Of a stretch of DNA of 47,914 bases, positions 44,124 through 47,914 are shown one piece after another (position 1 is the stretch's first letter; each line of letters begins with the position of its first letter). Location of the stretch: contig JAGHUF010000099.1 in NCBI GenBank assembly GCA_018064935.1, forward strand, positions 1 to 47,914, read 5' to 3'. The stretch is from Candidatus Merdinaster equi (GTDB taxonomy: Bacteria > Bacillota > Clostridia > Lachnospirales > Lachnospiraceae). The notes below the pieces were generated by a model. That model had not been told where the DNA came from. It searched no databases and worked only from the letters and a program-made list of their open reading frames with translations. The translations under genes and the position numbers were made by a program.

Positions 44124-47100
44124 ATTTTACAGATAAACAGAAGCAGGTAATTGAAGCAAGAAACTGTAACCTCCTGGTATCAGCTGCGGCTGGATCAGGA
44201 AAAACAGCAGTTTTGGTAGAACGAATTCTTCAGCGCATTGTTGATGAGGAGAAACCACTAGATGTGGATAAGCTGTTAGTTGTTACTTTTACAAGAGCGG
44301 CAGCCTCTGAGCTACGCGAGCGTATCGCCAAAAGAATTGATGAGGAAATCGATGCAAGATCACAGGACGACATTGTATGCGAGAATTTGCAGAGGCAGTC
44401 TGCTTTGTTGGCGCATGCCAATATCTGTACAATTGATAGTTTTTGTCAGACGATACTCCGTAACTATTTTAGAGAAGCAGATATAGATCCAGGTTTTCGT
44501 ATAGCCGATGAATATGAAGTCAAGCTGATGGTGCAGGATGTTATAGAGGAACTTCTTGAAGAAAAATTTGCCGAAAAAGAAGAGATTTTTTTGCTGACCG
44601 ATAAAATTTTTGGTGGACACAAAGGGGCTCTTGAGGAAGTGATTATAGATATATACAATTTCTCTCTCAGTGCACCGTTTCCGGACATTTTTTATGAAAA
44701 TTGTGGCGCTAATTATATTTTGGCGGATGGTGATGATATACAAAAGCTTCCGATATTTGATGCTGTAAAGCATATTCTTTTCTCAAGGCTTAAAGTGCAT
44801 AAGAAGAGATTGGAGAGAGCAATCAGTATATGTGAGGAGAATGATGGCCCGGCAAAATATGAGCCACTGGTTGAAAAGGAATATGATTTTGTAAATAGCT
44901 GTCTTGAAGAAACTGATTTGTGGGCAATTCGAAGGCTCTTCGAGGAGAGACTATCTGATAAGACTAGAGCGCCACAAATTAGAGAGAGTGATGGAGTCGA
45001 TCCGAGCTTAAAAAAAGCCGTTTCAGACATTCGTTCATCATGCAAAAAGGATTGGGAAAGCATAAACAAGCAGCTTTTTGCTATTTCAAAAGATGAAATA
45101 ATTAATAGAATAAAATTATGTAAACCAATCGTCGATGAGCTTATTTCACTCGCGCAGCAACTAGGACAAAGAATCTGGGAGGAGAAGAGAGATAAGAATA
45201 TACTTGATTTTTCTGATATAGAGCACAGTGTTCTGGCACTTCTGGTAGATAAGAAGACTAACCAGCCGACGCTGTTGGCCAGAGAGCTTCGTGAGAACTT
45301 CGATGAGATAATGATTGATGAATACCAGGATAGCAATGATATTCAGGAACTTATTCTAAGCAGTATATCAGGTGAGGAAGACGGCAATTATAACAGATTC
45401 ATGGTGGGCGACGTCAAGCAGTCAATCTACAGATTCCGTATGGCAAAACCGGCTATTTTTCTCGAAAAGTATGAGAAATATACAAATTGCTATTCGCCAA
45501 ATTTTAAGGTTGAGCTGGACCAGAATTTCAGGTCGAGAAAAGAGGTCTTAGATGCAGTAAATGCGATTTTTAGAGTAGTAATGCATAAAGAACTCGGCGG
45601 GATAGAGTATGATCACAACGCTGAACTTAAATTCGGAGCTGAGAACTATACTAAGGCAGATGAAATTGCAAATACCTCGGCAGGTGACAATATAGCAGAA
45701 TTGATGATCGTCTCGAATGACGAGAATGCCGAGGAGAAGCTGGACAAGCTGGTCTTGGAGGCCAGAGCAGTTGCAAAGCGTATAAAGGAGCTGGTTGGTA
45801 CTTATCAGGTGACAGAAGTACAAAGAGAACCAGACGGGACTGAGCAACTTATTAAGCGTCCATGCTCATACAAGGATATTGTTATCCTGTACAGATCTGG
45901 GGCTGAATTCTGTGACGTTTATAAAAGAATTCTTGAGGAGGAGGATATTCCCTCCTTCGTAACATCGCGAGAGGGATATTTTGAATCGGCTGAGATTAGA
46001 ACTGTGATGGGTTTTCTCAGAGTTCTTGATAATCCAAGAGAAGATATTTCGTTATATGGCGCAATGATATCTCCGTTTGGGAACTTTACAGAGACAGAAA
46101 TTGCAAGCATCAAATGCAGAAGAGATGTTAATCTGTATGATTCGATTATTGCTGCATTATCAGACGAGTCTATAGCCAGCGAGCTTGTACAAAAGCTTGG
46201 TGATTTTTTGAACCAAATTGACCGCTATAGAAGTATGGTAGCCTATGTTCCAATACATGAACTGATTGAGATTATATTAACTGAGAGTGGTTATCTAGAA
46301 ATAGCGGAGGTCATGAAATCAGGAGCAAAAAGGCATTCAAATCTGCTTGCGCTTATAGAAAAAGCAAGGAATTATGAGAAGACATGTTATCATGGATTGT
46401 TCCATTTCATGCGCTATATAGATAATCTGAGCAAATATGAGATAGATTATGGTCAGAACGAGCTGGCGGATGAGAAGGCTGACCTTGTTCGAATTATGAC
46501 AATTCATAAGAGTAAGGGACTTGAGTTCCCGGTGTGCTTTGTCTGTGGGCTTGGGAAGCAGTTCAATACTCAGGATGATAAAAAACGAATTCGCTGCAAT
46601 ATGAATTATGGAATTGCGATGAACTACTATGAGGTGGATAAGCGAGTTCAGTATGATAGTTTACATAAGTATGTAATTTCGAAACTGGAACACGAGGAAC
46701 TTTTGGCAGAAGAGTTGAGAATACTGTATGTAGCTCTTACAAGAGCTAAGGAAAAGCTGATTATGTCTGGTTTCTCTGCTGAAAACAGCAAGTCAGTGGA
46801 TGTTGTCGAAGATGCAAAGTGTTTGCTGGATTATATAATGATTGCAGTAAACGAAGGTATACCAAGCAATGTACTCAATGTAAGTTATGTAAACGAAAAT
46901 GATTTAAGGTTTGCCGAAGTCAAGGAGGGGCTTAATCTCCTTGAACGAAAGAATAAGCTTGTGGCAATAAAAAATCGAGCAGATATTGACGAGATTGCTG
47001 GCAGGTTTAAAAGCCAGATAAGTTTTGATTATTCTGGCAAAGCATTGGAGGGACTTGTATCCAAGGTTTCTGTTTCAGATCTTAAGCATGAAGCAATTGA

Positions 47101-47731
47101 GAAGCTTCTTGAGGAGGACAACGAGGATAGGGAAAGGGTTGAAACACCTTTTGCCGAGACAGATAAGAGAGAATATACGCCAACTTTCATAAGACAAGAG
47201 GAAAAAGGTGGAACCATGAGAGGAAACGCGTTCCACAGAATTATGGAAATCATGGATTTCAATCTCGAAATGGACGGTGGGACTGAGGCGATTGATAAGT
47301 TTATCGAGAAGCAGATTCAAAGAGGCAGACTTTCACCTGAATATGCTGGTTTGATAAATCGGAAAAAAATAAAAACATTCCTTGGTAGCAATGCTGGAAA
47401 CAGGATGAGGGCAGCGTACAATGCCGGCAAATTAAAGAGGGAGCAGCCTTTTGTCCTTGGAATTCCTGCAAATGAGGTGAGGGAGAGTTATCCAGCTGAG
47501 GAAACAGTTCTCATTCAAGGAATTATTGATGCTTTCTTTGAGGAAGAAGGGGAAATTGTTCTATTGGATTACAAAACAGATGCTATTAAATCTGGCGATG
47601 AGCTTGCAAACAGGTATAAAAAGCAGATGGAGTTATATGTTCAGGCACTTGAGCGCCTGACGCATATGAAAGTAAAAGAAGTAATTCTATATTCTTTCTC
47701 ACTGGAGAAAGAGGTTATTCTGGAAGTGTAG
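44120..47731 (+). CDS. addA: AddA, helicase-nuclease subunit A
   Basis: Main helicase and second nuclease of AddAB, 1203 residues. UvrD/Rep-type motifs: Walker A SAAAGSGKTAVL (21-32), TFTRAAASELRERI, IDEYQDSNDIQ (motif II), GDVKQSIYRFRMAKP, TIHKSKGLEFPV and LYVALTRAKEKL. The C-terminal RecB-like nuclease has RGNAFHRIME, GIIDAFFEEEGEIVLLDYKTDAI. The start is a GTG that overlaps the addB stop, as is common for coupled subunits. No terminator is visible before the riboswitch promoter that follows. Confidence 0.97.
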   Translation: MNFTDKQKQVIEARNCNLLVSAAAGSGKTAVLVERILQRIVDEEKPLDVDKLLVVTFTRAAASELRERIAKRIDEEIDARSQDDIVCENLQRQSALLAHANICTIDSFCQTILRNYFREADIDPGFRIADEYEVKLMVQDVIEELLEEKFAEKEEIFLLTDKIFGGHKGALEEVIIDIYNFSLSAPFPDIFYENCGANYILADGDDIQKLPIFDAVKHILFSRLKVHKKRLERAISICEENDGPAKYEPLVEKEYDFVNSCLEETDLWAIRRLFEERLSDKTRAPQIRESDGVDPSLKKAVSDIRSSCKKDWESINKQLFAISKDEIINRIKLCKPIVDELISLAQQLGQRIWEEKRDKNILDFSDIEHSVLALLVDKKTNQPTLLARELRENFDEIMIDEYQDSNDIQELILSSISGEEDGNYNRFMVGDVKQSIYRFRMAKPAIFLEKYEKYTNCYSPNFKVELDQNFRSRKEVLDAVNAIFRVVMHKELGGIEYDHNAELKFGAENYTKADEIANTSAGDNIAELMIVSNDENAEEKLDKLVLEARAVAKRIKELVGTYQVTEVQREPDGTEQLIKRPCSYKDIVILYRSGAEFCDVYKRILEEEDIPSFVTSREGYFESAEIRTVMGFLRVLDNPREDISLYGAMISPFGNFTETEIASIKCRRDVNLYDSIIAALSDESIASELVQKLGDFLNQIDRYRSMVAYVPIHELIEIILTESGYLEIAEVMKSGAKRHSNLLALIEKARNYEKTCYHGLFHFMRYIDNLSKYEIDYGQNELADEKADLVRIMTIHKSKGLEFPVCFVCGLGKQFNTQDDKKRIRCNMNYGIAMNYYEVDKRVQYDSLHKYVISKLEHEELLAEELRILYVALTRAKEKLIMSGFSAENSKSVDVVEDAKCLLDYIMIAVNEGIPSNVLNVSYVNENDLRFAEVKEGLNLLERKNKLVAIKNRADIDEIAGRFKSQISFDYSGKALEGLVSKVSVSDLKHEAIEKLLEEDNEDRERVETPFAETDKREYTPTFIRQEEKGGTMRGNAFHRIMEIMDFNLEMDGGTEAIDKFIEKQIQRGRLSPEYAGLINRKKIKTFLGSNAGNRMRAAYNAGKLKREQPFVLGIPANEVRESYPAEETVLIQGIIDAFFEEEGEIVLLDYKTDAIKSGDELANRYKKQMELYVQALERLTHMKVKEVILYSFSLEKEVILEV

Positions 47732-47733
47732 CC

Positions 47734-47762
47734 TTGCATTATTTGCTGAAAAAGCATATATT
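47734..47762 (+). promoter_or_regulatory. Promoter for the TPP-riboswitch transcript
   Basis: TTGCAT (47734-47739) and TATATT (47757-47762) with 17 bases between. Transcription would begin about 25 bases before the riboswitch. Confidence 0.6.
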
Positions 47763-47792
47763 TGTAGAGGTTGATAACAAAATAAGAAGTAG

Positions 47793-47879
47793 ACAAGGGG
47801 AGCTGGAAAACCGGCTGAGAGTAGATTGTGAATCTAGACCCATAACCTGATTTGGATAATGCCAACGTAGGGATTTTGT
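47793..47879 (+). promoter_or_regulatory. TPP riboswitch (THI element)
   Basis: Thiamine pyrophosphate aptamer. The consensus elements are all present: GGGGAGCTGG, CGGCTGAGAG, GACCC, ACCTGATTTGGATAATGCC and AACGTAGGGA. ACAA at the 5' end pairs with TTGT at the 3' end to close P1. The window ends 35 bases later, before any expression platform or gene, so the controlled gene (thiamine synthesis or uptake) is not seen. Confidence 0.95.
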
Positions 47880-47914
47880 GCTGATAAGTTGAGTTTAAGA
47901 AGCAGATTCCCGAG

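Noticed and set aside
44713-45336. Open frame of 207 codons on the - strand inside addA
   Set aside because: Low-complexity Ser/Leu product antisense to a clearly conserved gene.
1-47914. CRISPR arrays, insertion sequences or prophage
   Set aside because: No regularly spaced repeats, transposase, integrase or phage structural block was seen in the window.

Overview
The window reads as the chromosome of a low-to-mid GC, Gram-positive anaerobe of the Lachnospiraceae (Clostridia), quite possibly Butyrivibrio or a close relative. The signs are the rnr-smpB-ssrA order, a tmRNA tag ending AIAA, a BMP-type nucleoside transporter, LuxS, AddAB instead of RecBCD, and several small family proteins I know from Lachnospiraceae. 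The genus is inference. Nearly all of it is densely packed core genome on the + strand; only an HD-GYP gene and luxS are on the - strand. I see no insertion sequence, prophage, integrase or CRISPR array.

Layout. 1-2.8 kb: ribosome rescue and RNA quality control (3' part of rnr, smpB, tmRNA, terminator). 2.9-6.5 kb: a small membrane protein, then two divergent envelope genes: an HD-GYP protein with a carbohydrate-module-like outer domain, and a membrane-anchored coiled-coil protein with a Cys/His-rich end. 6.5-8.9 kb: a two-gene SufC/SufB-like Fe-S assembly pair and xpt. 8.9-14.1 kb: a BMP lipoprotein, double ATPase and two permeases, probably for nucleosides, followed without a break by a PTS Enzyme I. 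15.8-19.5 kb: a TPR lipoprotein and a thermolysin-like (M4) lipoprotein protease. 19.5-24 kb: a degenerate Nudix protein, pyrF, pyrE, a small membrane protein and an M29 aminopeptidase with a long N-terminal extension. 24.1-27.7 kb: purE-purM-purN-purD. 27.8-33.6 kb: an SH3b/cadherin-like membrane protein with an acidic tail, clpC, a small conserved protein overlapping clpC, and radA. 33.6-35.1 kb: tRNA-Trp(CCA), a DUF1905 plus cysteine-peptidase-like fusion, and luxS on the - strand. 35.3-47.7 kb: a D-lactate-type dehydrogenase, then a DNA-repair block (SbcD-like nuclease, a YhaN/SbcC-like ATPase with internal membrane segments, a small protein, addB, addA). The window ends in a TPP riboswitch whose gene lies outside.

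Themes. Nucleotide supply is the main one: xpt and the BMP importer for salvage, pyrF/pyrE for pyrimidines, and four pur genes for purines. The second is genome and proteome maintenance: RNase R/tmRNA, ClpC, RadA, the SbcCD-like pair and AddAB. The third is envelope biology. The less ordinary points are the minimal SufCB pair, the sensor-fused HD-GYP protein beside a palindromic operator-like site, Enzyme I inside a nucleoside-transport operon, the DUF1905/protease fusion behind tRNA-Trp, and a long perfect hairpin in front of addB. No strong case for a wholly new system emerged.
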